Part shown: one piece after another, positions 1-8,581 of the stretch
Numbering within the stretch: position 1 is the stretch's first letter
How the letters are laid out: each line of letters begins with the position of its first letter
Assembly (NCBI GenBank): GCA_905182415.1
Contig: CAJJBK010000007.1
Location: forward strand, 1-64,000
Direction: 5' to 3'
DNA: 64,000 bases
Origin: an uncultured Woeseiaceae bacterium
Lineage (GTDB): Bacteria > Pseudomonadota > Gammaproteobacteria > Steroidobacterales > Woeseiaceae
Program-made: the position numbers and the translations under genes
Notes under the pieces: model-generated
Told to the model about the DNA's origin: nothing
The model's input: only the letters and a program-made list of their open reading frames with translations
The model's database searches: none

Positions 1-86
1 ATCTCATATTCCTTTTGGTCTTTATTTGCACACGATGAAATAAAAAGAATTAAGCCTAAAATCCCAAAAAAATATCTAATTTTCAT
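1..86 (-). CDS. Lipoprotein, N-terminal part only (runs off the window)
   Basis: Reading leftward from an ATG at 84-86, 28 codons are visible before the window ends. They encode a basic start, a hydrophobic stretch and the lipobox FISSC followed by a polar region, which is a lipoprotein signal peptide processed by signal peptidase II. The mature part is not visible, so no function can be given. It lies 52 nt downstream of the metallo-beta-lactamase gene in the same direction, so the two may be cotranscribed. The ribosome binding site is weak (AAAGTGA). Confidence 0.6.
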   Translation of the reverse strand, partial: MKIRYFFGILGLILFISSCANKDQKEYE

Positions 87-138
87 TAAATTTTTCACTT
101 TAAGTTTTACCTATAAAAATATGATTAATATGAAATAA

Positions 139-1134
139 TTATAAACCACTTGCACCTTTTGTGATATCTATTTGCTTGCCTTCTAAAGCCGCTTTTGAAG
201 TGACAAAATTAATACCATCAATCTGATATATTTGTCTTTCACCAATCTCTTTAACGGGTTTTGTACTTCCTGATCTTAATTTCTGCAGACTCGTCTTTAC
301 CAATGCTAATCTTCCTGCATCAACCCTGGCTGTGGTATGAGCGCCAAATAAATATTGTATTTTATTCTCAACTTCAACTAACCTATCAATGGTGTTTGAG
401 TAATCGTCGAGATTTGTTTCTGGGGAAAAAAGCCATAAATTATCATCATAAAATGTATCACCAGTAAACAATAAGCCATTCTTTGCATCTAAGAGTGCAA
501 CTGCATCAGGTGTATGTCCTGGTACATGCATAACCTCTAAAATCCTTCCCCCTAAATCAATTTTCTGCCCATCTGAAACGTATTCATTAGCAGACCATGA
601 TCTTGTATGATAGGTATCTGTATTGAGACCGATTGGTGCTTCACCACAAAACGCCTCTAACGCCACATCTCCAGCGACTTCTTCATGCTTGAATCCTTGC
701 ATATTACTTTTCGTATACAGAGAATCGATAGCTAATATTTCAGAAAATTCAGCATTCCCCCCAACATGATCAAAATGCGTATGAGAATTAAGAACTGTGA
801 TGGGTAAATTTGTTATTCTTTCAACTATAGGCTTAATTGGCAGAATTCCCATACCCGTATCGAAGAGTAAAGCTTTATCAGTACCGATGATTAAATGGGA
901 GATACTCATTTGAAATTGATAAGGCTCTACTATTGAATAAACACCCTCATACGATTCATAAACCTGAAACCAATCATCAGACGTATCTGATAGTGGGAAA
1001 GCCTTGTTGGTGTGTAGATTTTTACATATTTCAGCGAACGAACTGTCTTCAACATAATTAATTTTCTCGCTAGTGCAGGCCCCCATTGATACCAGAATCA
1101 AAATATATAAGTAATTTATTATTTTGTGATTCAT
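139..1134 (-). CDS. Metallo-beta-lactamase-fold hydrolase, exported lipoprotein
   Basis: 331 residues from the ATG at 1132-1134. A TTG eight codons upstream also fits, but the ATG directly precedes the signal peptide (lipobox SMGAC, Cys near 20). The metallo-beta-lactamase motif HTHFDH is at about 118-123. A second metal motif, HVPGHTPD, follows near 203-210, then FTGDT near 223-227 and a late GAHTT, together giving a probable two-metal site. Family members hydrolyse lactams, thioesters, lactones or phosphoesters, so the substrate is open; the PGHT form is glyoxalase II/lactonase-like. As a lipoprotein it should act in the periplasm. It follows the MFS gene by 45 nt, which suggests a shared operon. 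Confidence 0.85.
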   Translation of the reverse strand: MNHKIINYLYILILVSMGACTSEKINYVEDSSFAEICKNLHTNKAFPLSDTSDDWFQVYESYEGVYSIVEPYQFQMSISHLIIGTDKALLFDTGMGILPIKPIVERITNLPITVLNSHTHFDHVGGNAEFSEILAIDSLYTKSNMQGFKHEEVAGDVALEAFCGEAPIGLNTDTYHTRSWSANEYVSDGQKIDLGGRILEVMHVPGHTPDAVALLDAKNGLLFTGDTFYDDNLWLFSPETNLDDYSNTIDRLVEVENKIQYLFGAHTTARVDAGRLALVKTSLQKLRSGSTKPVKEIGERQIYQIDGINFVTSKAALEGKQIDITKGASGL

Positions 1135-1179
1135 ATTTTCTCTATTCCTTGTATTCAAATGTAAAAATTTATCATATAT

Positions 1180-2433
1180 TTAGTTATCTTTTCTTGAGCT
1201 ACTCACTATATGACATATCTTCAGTGCCGCAGCCAAGCCCAATGTGCAGATTCCTGCCACAACCAAAAAGAATACACGATAACCTTCAATAGTTGGCAAT
1301 CGATCAAGTAATAGCCCTCCAACTAGAGGCATAAATATATCTGGCGTGAAACCAATCATGGAGATCAACCCTGTTGCAATACCTGTAACCTTCATAGGTA
1401 TTCCGCCTTCCTCAAGCAAAGCAAAGTAAATACCTCTAAGTGCAAATACGGCAAGAGATGCTATCGCTATATTTACAAGCATCAGGGGGAGTAGTGATGG
1501 TAAACCAGGCATGAACGCAAATATTAAAAATGAAAGGATAAGCACAACAAATAAAATAGCGACAGATTTTGCGATTCCAATTTTATCTGATACGAAACCA
1601 GCCACTAACGCAGATGGAGGACTCATAGCCATCTTTCCTATACTGATCGCACCCGCCACTACTACGCTCAAGGAAAAAATATCCGTTGAATATGAGGTAA
1701 ATCTATAAGTGCCCCAATAAGCGGAGTATGCAGCTAAAACAACAATTGATATAAGCCATACTACAGGCATCCTCAAAACCGAAATTACTTCTTCAAATCC
1801 CGATTTGAAAGTCCCTATAGTGCTATTTTCACCACCATCATCATCATTTAGAACGTACCAGGCTACAACACCCGAAATAATCGTGATCAAAGAAATCTGA
1901 ATAATTACAACTGATAACGCAAAATAACTGCCGCCAAGTAGCCCAAAAACCATGAGTATTGGCATCGATACAATTATATCGCTGATGCCACGCCCCATTT
2001 GAAGGAATCCAAATGCCCTTCCTTGCTGATCACTTGGGGCCCAATTACGAGTCACCCTGACAATAGCACTCCAAAATAAGAAAGTTGTAGTGATTCCCCA
2101 AACAGCATGAATCATAAGACTTACTTTAAAGCTGGGAAGCGTTGCAAAAAATAAACCTAATAAACCAGTAAAAACTAGAGAAGAGGATATCAGTATTCTT
2201 GGTGCTATCTTGTCCGCTAACCACCCTCCAGGAAAATAAGAGATCATGGCAAAAACACCATAAATGCTCATTAGAGAGCCTACTTGTGTATTATTTAAGT
2301 TTAACGCATCAGCTAATGGCTTGTAATAAACCTCCTGCAGGAATGGTAAAAGGTAAATTGAGGCGGCTGATACAGATAGCACTGCCATAACAAGCCATTT
2401 TCTTATATTTGCTTTTCTTAAATTAGTTGCCAA
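1180..2433 (-). CDS. Major facilitator superfamily transporter
   Basis: 417 residues. The hydrophobic pattern fits 12 membrane segments, with the first-loop signature near residues 70-75 (GGWLADKIAPR, an MFS loop 2-3 motif) and a charged central loop (NDDDGGE) separating the two halves. The start is a TTG at 2431-2433. An in-frame stop lies a few codons upstream and no ATG precedes the first membrane segment. It sits upstream of the exported metallo-hydrolase in the same direction, so one reading is that the hydrolase releases a product that this carrier imports. The substrate cannot be told from the sequence. Confidence 0.85.
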   Translation of the reverse strand: MATNLRKANIRKWLVMAVLSVSAASIYLLPFLQEVYYKPLADALNLNNTQVGSLMSIYGVFAMISYFPGGWLADKIAPRILISSSLVFTGLLGLFFATLPSFKVSLMIHAVWGITTTFLFWSAIVRVTRNWAPSDQQGRAFGFLQMGRGISDIIVSMPILMVFGLLGGSYFALSVVIIQISLITIISGVVAWYVLNDDDGGENSTIGTFKSGFEEVISVLRMPVVWLISIVVLAAYSAYWGTYRFTSYSTDIFSLSVVVAGAISIGKMAMSPPSALVAGFVSDKIGIAKSVAILFVVLILSFLIFAFMPGLPSLLPLMLVNIAIASLAVFALRGIYFALLEEGGIPMKVTGIATGLISMIGFTPDIFMPLVGGLLLDRLPTIEGYRVFFLVVAGICTLGLAAALKICHIVSSSRKDN

Positions 2434-2543
2434 TTTTTTTATGATTAACCAATTTTACCGCTATCAATTATGAATAAACCAATTCCATCTTTTATATCAC
2501 AAGTAATAGGCATAATTATTTTTCTTACTATAAGGTTAATTGA

Positions 2544-3524
2544 TCATTTAAGCAGCATACGCATTTCCTTCGCTAAGTCAAAACCACTCCTAAAAGCAGC
2601 CTCTATACGGCCTTTTGCACACCAATCACCGCATGCAGCTATCTTTATAGCATTATCAATAAAGGGTTTGCTTTTGGCTTGCCTTGAAATATTCGCATAA
2701 CGCCAACGATGCAGATCAATATGCTGAGCCATACTTACATCTTGCCCAGTAATCATCTGAACCTCGGAGCATAAATGCTTAATAACTGCTTCTGAAGCAT
2801 CATCAAGATGATTCTCAGCCCAATCATTAGTGGAATGAACTAACAAACTGTAATTCTTTGGTCGTCCTGATTTAGAGCTATTAACCGAAATCCAGCTGAT
2901 ATCGGCCTCACTTATCAGAGCAGCATCCCAATCAATATTTAATGCTTGTTCAAACCCAAGCATTAAAGAGTAACAACCAAGCATCTTTTTCTGCTCTATT
3001 GCTTTAGTATGCGAAAAGTATTCTGGTAGTAATTGCAACGATTGCTCGGCGGGTATGGTTGAAATTACCCAGTCATATTTACCCAAATCTCTATCCTTGG
3101 AATCAAGTATATTCCAACCCTGATTACATTTTTTTATAGATACTTCGGTATTTAGATTAATATTTAAATCTTTAGCTAGGTATTGACCGATAGAACTCAT
3201 GGTAGGGGTTCCAATATAATGAGGATGTTCCTCACCCCAAACCCTACGATTCATAATGATACTCTTTCTAAATTCAATGAATCTTGCATTCCAATTAGCA
3301 ATTACACCTGACTCAATAAGAGGTTCAAGAAATTTCTTGAATTGTGGGGTTCTTGCAGTAAAAAATTGAGCACCATGATCAAAACTATATGCATCCGTAT
3401 ATCTTGAACAGATTCTGCCACCCGCCCCTCTAGATTTCTCAAACAAGGTTATATCTGCAACATCATTCAAATGCATAGCTGCTGTTAGTCCAGATATTCC
3501 AGCGCCAATTATAGCTATTTTCAT
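2544..3524 (-). CDS. NAD/FAD-dependent oxidoreductase, COG3380 (renalase-like) family
   Basis: 326 residues beginning directly with the dinucleotide-binding Rossmann motif GAGISGL at 7-13, followed by the acidic end of strand 2 (FEKSRGAGGR) and the DHGAQFFTAR motif typical of amine-oxidase-like flavoproteins. A C-terminal CGDWCAKGRIEAAFRSG element closes the FAD site. There is no signal peptide, so it is cytosolic. Relatives are annotated as renalase-like or amine oxidase-like, and the physiological substrate is unknown for most bacterial members. It lies 21 nt downstream of sodX in the same orientation and could be cotranscribed with the superoxide dismutase pair. Confidence 0.85.
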   Translation of the reverse strand: MKIAIIGAGISGLTAAMHLNDVADITLFEKSRGAGGRICSRYTDAYSFDHGAQFFTARTPQFKKFLEPLIESGVIANWNARFIEFRKSIIMNRRVWGEEHPHYIGTPTMSSIGQYLAKDLNINLNTEVSIKKCNQGWNILDSKDRDLGKYDWVISTIPAEQSLQLLPEYFSHTKAIEQKKMLGCYSLMLGFEQALNIDWDAALISEADISWISVNSSKSGRPKNYSLLVHSTNDWAENHLDDASEAVIKHLCSEVQMITGQDVSMAQHIDLHRWRYANISRQAKSKPFIDNAIKIAACGDWCAKGRIEAAFRSGFDLAKEMRMLLK

Positions 3525-3545
3525 ATTAATTTTAGTGCGAGGTAA

Positions 3546-3836
3546 TCAAGAAAATGTAAATATTGAAGGGAGCTTGAATACAACTATTCCAATGATGGAT
3601 ATCTTTTGATGCAATGCTTCATAAATCGGAGAAGGATATGACTTGTTGTCTCCTTTAACATAGACGCCTTCATCAGTAATTGAGCAAATTCTCTTCAAGA
3701 TCCTACCATGTGATTTTACATCCATCACAACTACATCATTGATTTTAATTTTTTTTGATCTTCTACAAAAAACAATGTCTTCGGGAAGGTAATTAGGCGC
3801 CATGCTGACGCCCCTTACTTTATATAAGGCAAACAA
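3546..3836 (-). CDS. sodX: Nickel-type superoxide dismutase maturation protease (S26 family)
   Basis: 96 residues, the short single-domain size of SodX proteases. The catalytic serine lies in VRGVSMAP (Ser near 11) and the general-base lysine in GRILKRI (Lys near 49), the Ser/Lys pair of signal peptidase I/LexA-like peptidases. SodX removes the propeptide of NiSOD so that the N-terminal histidine can bind nickel. The gene follows sodN in the same frame: after the sodN TGA only three codons intervene before a TTG, the only start upstream of the catalytic Ser. No separate ribosome site is evident, so translation is probably coupled to sodN. Identification rests on motif, size and neighbour together. 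Confidence 0.87.
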   Translation of the reverse strand: MFALYKVRGVSMAPNYLPEDIVFCRRSKKIKINDVVVMDVKSHGRILKRICSITDEGVYVKGDNKSYPSPIYEALHQKISIIGIVVFKLPSIFTFS

Positions 3837-3845
3837 CCTTAAATA

Positions 3846-4319
3846 TCAGGAATTCGTTTTAAGTACTGGGCATACTATTGGTAGATTAGGGGCATATGGT
3901 GCAATTTTAGTTTCCACTTCTACGCCTTTTGTAGACCAGAATATTTCACTAAATCTATTCACCTTATCAAGTAAATCAAGCCCATTTTGCCTGTCTAAAT
4001 TTTGCTTACACTTGGATGCATCCATCATAATAGAGTGCACCAATTCATGGGATTCTGGGAATTGCTCAAATTGAGGTGCTTTAAAAAAGTCGCCCCAGAT
4101 AACTACAATCTCATTTTTCACTATTTGAGCATGCTTATCTTTATCTCCAATAAGACGAACAAATTTTGCCATATCTGCACTATTACTAGTTTTACCTTCA
4201 GTTTCAGCGATTAAATCTAAAAATCTAATTACTGACAGACTCGCATATTGCGCAGCGGAGGTATCATAAATAGCACAAGGAATATCACAGTGGGCATCAA
4301 CACTTTTTATTTTGATCAT
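3846..4319 (-). CDS. sodN: Nickel-dependent superoxide dismutase
   Basis: 157 residues from the ATG at 4317-4319, preceded by AAGAGAAA. A longer frame exists upstream but adds an implausible 29-residue extension. The nickel hook is plain: after a nine-residue propeptide (MIKIKSVDA) comes HCDIPCAIYD. Mature residues His1, Cys2 and Cys6 would bind nickel, with Asp3 and Tyr9 also in place. The family usually has Gly after Cys6; here it is Ala. The enzyme dismutates superoxide in the cytoplasm and is common in marine bacteria, where it spares iron. sodX follows directly, and a strong Fur-box match lies 58-76 nt upstream of the start, suggesting iron control. Confidence 0.93.
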   Translation of the reverse strand: MIKIKSVDAHCDIPCAIYDTSAAQYASLSVIRFLDLIAETEGKTSNSADMAKFVRLIGDKDKHAQIVKNEIVVIWGDFFKAPQFEQFPESHELVHSIMMDASKCKQNLDRQNGLDLLDKVNRFSEIFWSTKGVEVETKIAPYAPNLPIVCPVLKTNS

Positions 4320-4376
4320 ACTTTTTCTCTTATTGTGGTTGTTAAAAGATTTAATAAGATAATAATATAATTCAAA

Positions 4377-4395
4377 GATAATGAGTATCATTATT
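4377..4395. promoter_or_regulatory. Fur box upstream of sodN
   Basis: GATAATGAGTATCATTATT matches 16 of 19 positions of the classical Fur consensus GATAATGATAATCATTATC. It lies 58-76 nt upstream of the sodN ATG. A second perfect palindrome, ATTGAATGATTCAAT (4393-4407), partly overlaps it. Fur with iron normally represses, so nickel superoxide dismutase would be made when iron is scarce. This is inferred from the site only. Confidence 0.65.
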
Positions 4396-4550
4396 GAATG
4401 ATTCAATGATTTAAGATCTTTTATTCAAATTTAAACTAAAAATTATTCGCTAGATTAACAAAGGAATGTGTTAGAAATAATTAGCTTAAATGGTATTTTA
4501 ATTTAATTTGAATCTTGCTTGAAACAAACAATATTGGATAAACTCTATTG

Positions 4551-4934
4551 ATGAGCTCAAATCCTATAAAAAAATGGCATCAAGTAGTCCAGGAGAAAAA
4601 TTTCGAGTTGCTTGAGAGTATTCTCGATGATTCGGTTGTCTTTTATTCGCCTGTGGTATTTACCCCTCAAAAAGGTAAAAAAATAACTTTAATGTATTTA
4701 TCCTCAGTAGCTATGGTTTTTAATGTTGACTCTTTTTCTTATACTCATGAAGTTATTGATGGCAATATGGCGAGCTTAGAATTCGAACTAGAACTCGAAG
4801 GTATTCATATTAATGGACTCGATTTAATCACTTGGAATAAAGATCAAAAAATTACTGAATTTAAAGTATTTATTCGCCCTCTCCAAGGACTAAATGCCCT
4901 TCATAAATTGATGGGCATGGCGTTGAAGTATTAA
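4551..4934 (+). CDS. SnoaL/NTF2-like fold protein
   Basis: 127 residues from the ATG at 4551; a TTG codon just before it is a less likely start. The length, the N-terminal helix (KKWHQVVQEKNFELLESIL) followed by VVFYSPVVFTPQKG, and the late strand with a conserved acidic/Trp pattern (LDLITWNKDQKITEFKVFIRP) fit the SnoaL-like polyketide-cyclase/NTF2 superfamily. These small cone-shaped proteins act as enzymes or ligand carriers, and no specific activity can be assigned. It is divergent from sodN and stands alone, followed by a 180-nt non-coding stretch. Confidence 0.75.
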   Translation: MSSNPIKKWHQVVQEKNFELLESILDDSVVFYSPVVFTPQKGKKITLMYLSSVAMVFNVDSFSYTHEVIDGNMASLEFELELEGIHINGLDLITWNKDQKITEFKVFIRPLQGLNALHKLMGMALKY

Positions 4935-5021
4935 TAATAGTTTAGTTTATCGTTCTGGGCTTTATAAGAGCTTAATGACTTATCTTTAAGTGATAATGAT
5001 TCTATTAACTTCAGATAGGTG

Positions 5022-5041
5022 CAACGGATTTTAAGTCCGTT
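5022..5041 (-). repeat. Copy of a tRNA-Leu(UAA)-type anticodon arm, possible attachment-site remnant
   Basis: Read on the minus strand, 5023-5041 is AACGGACTTAAAATCCGTT: a six-base stem AACGGA/TCCGTT around the seven-base loop CTTAAAA, which is the anticodon arm of a bacterial tRNA-Leu(UAA). The flanks do not fold into a D-arm or T-arm, so this is not a tRNA gene. Integrases often recombine at tRNA anticodon arms and leave such a copy at the far end of an island. It sits 75 nt beyond the end of the sulfatase cluster. No integrase gene is visible, so the attachment-site reading is inference. Confidence 0.4.
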
Positions 5042-5115
5042 TGTAAACTAATCTAAATAGAAGGCTAAATTCCACTCATCTTGAATATCATATATGTAAT
5101 CTTCAGAGAATCATT

Positions 5116-6543
5116 TTATAAGCCAGGAGCGCCCGGATCGCTTGCAATAGATTCTTGATGCTCTTCTAGGGCCTTATATAAGGGAATCTCAACCCAAGTA
5201 TCCTGGATATAATGACGAAGACGTTCTTGCTCTTGAGGGTCTTTTAATAAATTATAAATTGCTGGATCAATACCAGATATGACAGGCTCGCCTATTCTCT
5301 CAAGCTCCTTAAAAAGCATTTTCCAGTTACGCCATTTTACCCCAACAATTTCATTACTAATATAATAAACGATTGATTCTCGGGCTGATTTTTTCGATCT
5401 ACCCATTAGAAACTCTGAGTGATCTGCGCTGTCCATAATTCGGTCATTAGGAACTTCAAGATCAAGCATAGCAGCTAATGTCCCATATACATCCATAGCA
5501 TGAACAATTTCATTAGAGATTTGTCTTGCAGGTATCTTATTAGGCCAGCGTATCAAAAAAGGAACACGATGAGATCCTTCGTAGCTCGTAAAAAGACTGC
5601 CCCGCCATGGGCCATTAAAACCCTCTCTACCAACACCACCATAACCTCCGTTATCAGAGGTAAAGATAACAATAGTATCGTCCTTAATCCCTAAATCCTC
5701 AATCGTACCCAAAAGATCCCCTATATATTCATCCGTTTGAGCGAGAATATCTGCGAAATCACCGTTACCAGTCTTACCCCTAGCATTGGGATGAGGGTCA
5801 TGCGGTGTATGCGTTTGTGTATATGGGATATAAACAAAAAACGGCTCTTCTTTTATAGCTTTACGCTCGATAAAATTGATTGCATGATCGGTGATTTCAC
5901 GATCAATTGTTGCTCGTTTTTGACGGTCATATACTTCTAGTTCTTTAGGTTTCTCGCCTCGCTTGGCTGACATAACATGCATTAAATTAATATCGAGATC
6001 TGTCTGAAAAGAACTACTATCTGGCCAGTATGCTCTGTCTGATGATCTAGGGAGTCCCCACCACTCATCAAAACCTTGATCCGTGGGAAAACGACCTTCA
6101 GTATCCCCAAGATGCCATTTTCCAAATAACCCTGTCGCATAACCAGCATCAGATAAAAGTTCTGCCAATGTATGCTCCCACTTAGTTATGCCATACCATG
6201 GATTTCGTGGTGGAGCATCTTTCCTTAATCTTGTACGTATCGATTGACGGCCAGTCATTAATGATGCGCGTGAAGGAGTACATTCTGCCTCAACATTATA
6301 ATTTGTTAGTTGAAAACCCTCATGAGCGATGCTATCGACATTAGGTGTCAGAGCACCTCGAATGGCACCGCCGCCATAAACACCGATCTCACCATAACCA
6401 AAATTATCCATTAAAATCAGAACTATATTGGGTGTTTTTTTGTTTGCGGTTGCGGCTTGGCTAGAACCACTAAGTAGAATGATTGATGATAGAATTAATG
6501 GGATGCAGAGAATTAAAATTGGTTGCTTTAGATAATTATTCAT
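5116..6543 (-). CDS. Secreted type I sulfatase (formylglycine-dependent), paralogue A
   Basis: 475 residues with a Sec-type signal peptide (about 1-30). The core CTPSRASLMTGR starts at Cys88, which an FGE-type enzyme would convert to formylglycine; Arg92 follows in the CxPxR pattern. Other active-site elements are MDNFG at 45-49 (Asp46, with Asn where many sulfatases have a second Asp), GKWHLGD (Lys142, His144), QTHTPHDP (His245) and TSDNGG (Asp297, Asn298). It would hydrolyse a sulfate ester in the periplasm; the substrate is unknown. It is last in a cluster with a flavoprotein, a close paralogue and a lipoprotein, and its ATG overlaps the stop of the flavoprotein gene (ATGA). No formylglycine-generating enzyme gene lies in the window. 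Confidence 0.92.
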   Translation of the reverse strand: MNNYLKQPILILCIPLILSSIILLSGSSQAATANKKTPNIVLILMDNFGYGEIGVYGGGAIRGALTPNVDSIAHEGFQLTNYNVEAECTPSRASLMTGRQSIRTRLRKDAPPRNPWYGITKWEHTLAELLSDAGYATGLFGKWHLGDTEGRFPTDQGFDEWWGLPRSSDRAYWPDSSSFQTDLDINLMHVMSAKRGEKPKELEVYDRQKRATIDREITDHAINFIERKAIKEEPFFVYIPYTQTHTPHDPHPNARGKTGNGDFADILAQTDEYIGDLLGTIEDLGIKDDTIVIFTSDNGGYGGVGREGFNGPWRGSLFTSYEGSHRVPFLIRWPNKIPARQISNEIVHAMDVYGTLAAMLDLEVPNDRIMDSADHSEFLMGRSKKSARESIVYYISNEIVGVKWRNWKMLFKELERIGEPVISGIDPAIYNLLKDPQEQERLRHYIQDTWVEIPLYKALEEHQESIASDPGAPGL

Positions 6544-8537
6544 AATGAATCCATTAACTCCTGAGTTGCACGATAACCTTGCTCAATTGCTGCTTCGCTC
6601 ATAGCGCTAGCATCAGCATCAGAATTAGCAAACGCAATACGCCCATACCTAACTCGTCCTGACAGCCAGAGCTTTTTTTCTTCTGGCCATTCTTGCTGAT
6701 TTGAAAAATCCCACCCCATCATTTCTGACTCATAGTTATAACCAACAGCATAACCATGTGGCCAACGATTAACTATAATACCTTTGATATCTCGCGCTGA
6801 ATCAAAACCGCCATCTTTGAGCATCTTATTTAACTGATCACGAATATTTCTCTCAAATGTCTCAAAAGACATACCCAAAAGTTCGTGCCGCCCTAGACGA
6901 AATTGCTCTCTAGCAAACAGAGTATTACCAGACACAGGGATACGATACATATGGAGCATTATTGGCTCATCTGGTTTAGTGGCTGATTGATAGTCATCGA
7001 ATTTTAATGGGTAGGCAAGTCTGATATCACTAGCGAAACTAGATGGGCAATAAGCTGATTTAATCCCGAGTTTTTCAAAGGCATTCCAATTATCCAATAA
7101 CACAGAAATCGAAACTAATGGCGTCCGAATTGTTTTACGAAGAGATTCTTTTTGTTTTGTCGGTAATTCTGGGCAAATATATGGAATAACTGAATGGTAA
7201 CAGGCCATGATGCAGTTCTTTGCTCGGACGCGATTGGCTGATTGTCCTTCGACATAAGTAATCTCCACTGTCTTCGCATTGATGTGCTGAACATTTACTG
7301 CTGTAGAATTAAGGCGAATTTTTACGGGACTCTCAGTTTGATCTAGTTCACTGTAATCAAACTTCGCTGAGACAATATCATGCATTGAGTTACCTGATGC
7401 GATATTAGGGATCAATCGTCTAACAATTAAACGAGCAACTGATGCATTCCCATCTGGAAAATGAAAATCATTTTGGTTATCGTGGTGTGGCTGTCTGCCA
7501 CTTTTCAGATAATCGATCAAACCAAGCCCTTTGGCGCCAGGCAGTCCATAACGCATACCATTAAAAGTAGGTGTCAAATCTAAAGCATGCCCCATATAGC
7601 TAGTACGCCACATATGGAAAAAATCCAATGTTTCCTGAGTAGTGCCCACAATCTCTTTCAAAAAATCACTGTAAGACAAGGAGCTAAGTTTGATTACTTT
7701 CTCATCAAGAGACAATTCGGAAAGATAATCAATACTCCCTGAAAATAATCCAATTATTTCTTCACGTGCAATTGTGGATAATGGTGATTGGTCAAGAAAA
7801 GCACTTACGTCTTCTTGTGAACCAATACTATTTTCCAGTTCAGCAGGGAGTGTCACATAACCGCTTTGACGTTTACTGTTGCGAATACCTTCCTTACCTG
7901 CGACCAACTTATCTTTGCCGAAAGTATTTGATTCGAAGAAAATACCGCCCCGCAGGCCTAGCGAAGGATACAATTCATGATCAAAAACTTCTCGAGATTG
8001 AGCAATATCAATACCCAAATCATCAATGAGCGCGCGTGCCTCTTTCGGGTAACTACTTGGGTTTTCAATAAATTCAGCGCCGCCCAGATCTATCAGAGTA
8101 CGATCTTTATATTGAAACTCATTTCGTTTAGCGTGACCACCAAAGTCGTCATGATTTTCGATAATAAGGATCCTAGTATCCGTCCCATGCTCTTTTTGGA
8201 AAAAATATGCCGCAGCAAGACCACTGATGCCACCTCCAACAACTACTAAATCAAATATTTCACCAGTATCTAGCGAATCTGACGGCTTATCCCATCTTTT
8301 TCCATCTCTTATCAGATGCCCTAGCTCAAAAGAACCTGGATGACTTCCACGCATTCCTTCTAGGGTTGGCGGGTAATATCCAGGCATATTTTGAGCAGAT
8401 GAAAGGGGTTTAGCTGCTGTAGATGCTTTTAGGGCAGGAGAAATCAACGAGCTACCAATCGCTAAACTAGTACCATTAATAAAATCACGACGTGTAATAT
8501 CATGATTCATTCCAAGTATTCGATCTCTTTTATTCAA
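6540..8537 (-). CDS. Tat-exported FAD-dependent oxidoreductase, spermidine dehydrogenase-like
   Basis: 665 residues from the TTG at 8535-8537, which has GGAAG ten nt upstream; an ATG at 8508-8510 would shorten it by nine. The N-terminus carries a twin-arginine motif (TRRDF, Arg16-Arg17) and a hydrophobic stretch, so a folded FAD protein is exported to the periplasm. The motif GMRGSHPGSFE at about 61-71 and the Rossmann element VVVGGGISGLAAA at 98-110 resemble the spermidine dehydrogenase (SpdH)/amine-oxidase group. The specific substrate is not deducible. It sits between two sulfatase genes, overlapping one by 4 nt and 44 nt from the other, so the three products probably act on one sulfated or amino-substituted compound. 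Confidence 0.85.
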   Translation of the reverse strand: MNKRDRILGMNHDITRRDFINGTSLAIGSSLISPALKASTAAKPLSSAQNMPGYYPPTLEGMRGSHPGSFELGHLIRDGKRWDKPSDSLDTGEIFDLVVVGGGISGLAAAYFFQKEHGTDTRILIIENHDDFGGHAKRNEFQYKDRTLIDLGGAEFIENPSSYPKEARALIDDLGIDIAQSREVFDHELYPSLGLRGGIFFESNTFGKDKLVAGKEGIRNSKRQSGYVTLPAELENSIGSQEDVSAFLDQSPLSTIAREEIIGLFSGSIDYLSELSLDEKVIKLSSLSYSDFLKEIVGTTQETLDFFHMWRTSYMGHALDLTPTFNGMRYGLPGAKGLGLIDYLKSGRQPHHDNQNDFHFPDGNASVARLIVRRLIPNIASGNSMHDIVSAKFDYSELDQTESPVKIRLNSTAVNVQHINAKTVEITYVEGQSANRVRAKNCIMACYHSVIPYICPELPTKQKESLRKTIRTPLVSISVLLDNWNAFEKLGIKSAYCPSSFASDIRLAYPLKFDDYQSATKPDEPIMLHMYRIPVSGNTLFAREQFRLGRHELLGMSFETFERNIRDQLNKMLKDGGFDSARDIKGIIVNRWPHGYAVGYNYESEMMGWDFSNQQEWPEEKKLWLSGRVRYGRIAFANSDADASAMSEAAIEQGYRATQELMDSL

Positions 8538-8581
8538 TGTTCTTTATCTTCCGAATTTTTATTAGTTATTCCGAATAAGCT

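Noticed and set aside
4320-4406. Longer N-terminus for sodN
   Set aside because: It would add 29 unrelated residues before the propeptide and overlap the promoter and Fur box.
4991-5009. Partial Fur-like sequence GATAATGATTCTATTAA
   Set aside because: Only the first half matches the consensus and it lies between two gene 3' ends, away from any start.
5022-5041. Plus-strand reading of the stem-loop as a tRNA with anticodon UUA
   Set aside because: No acceptor, D-arm or T-arm pairs around it. Only the minus-strand match to a tRNA-Leu arm makes sense.
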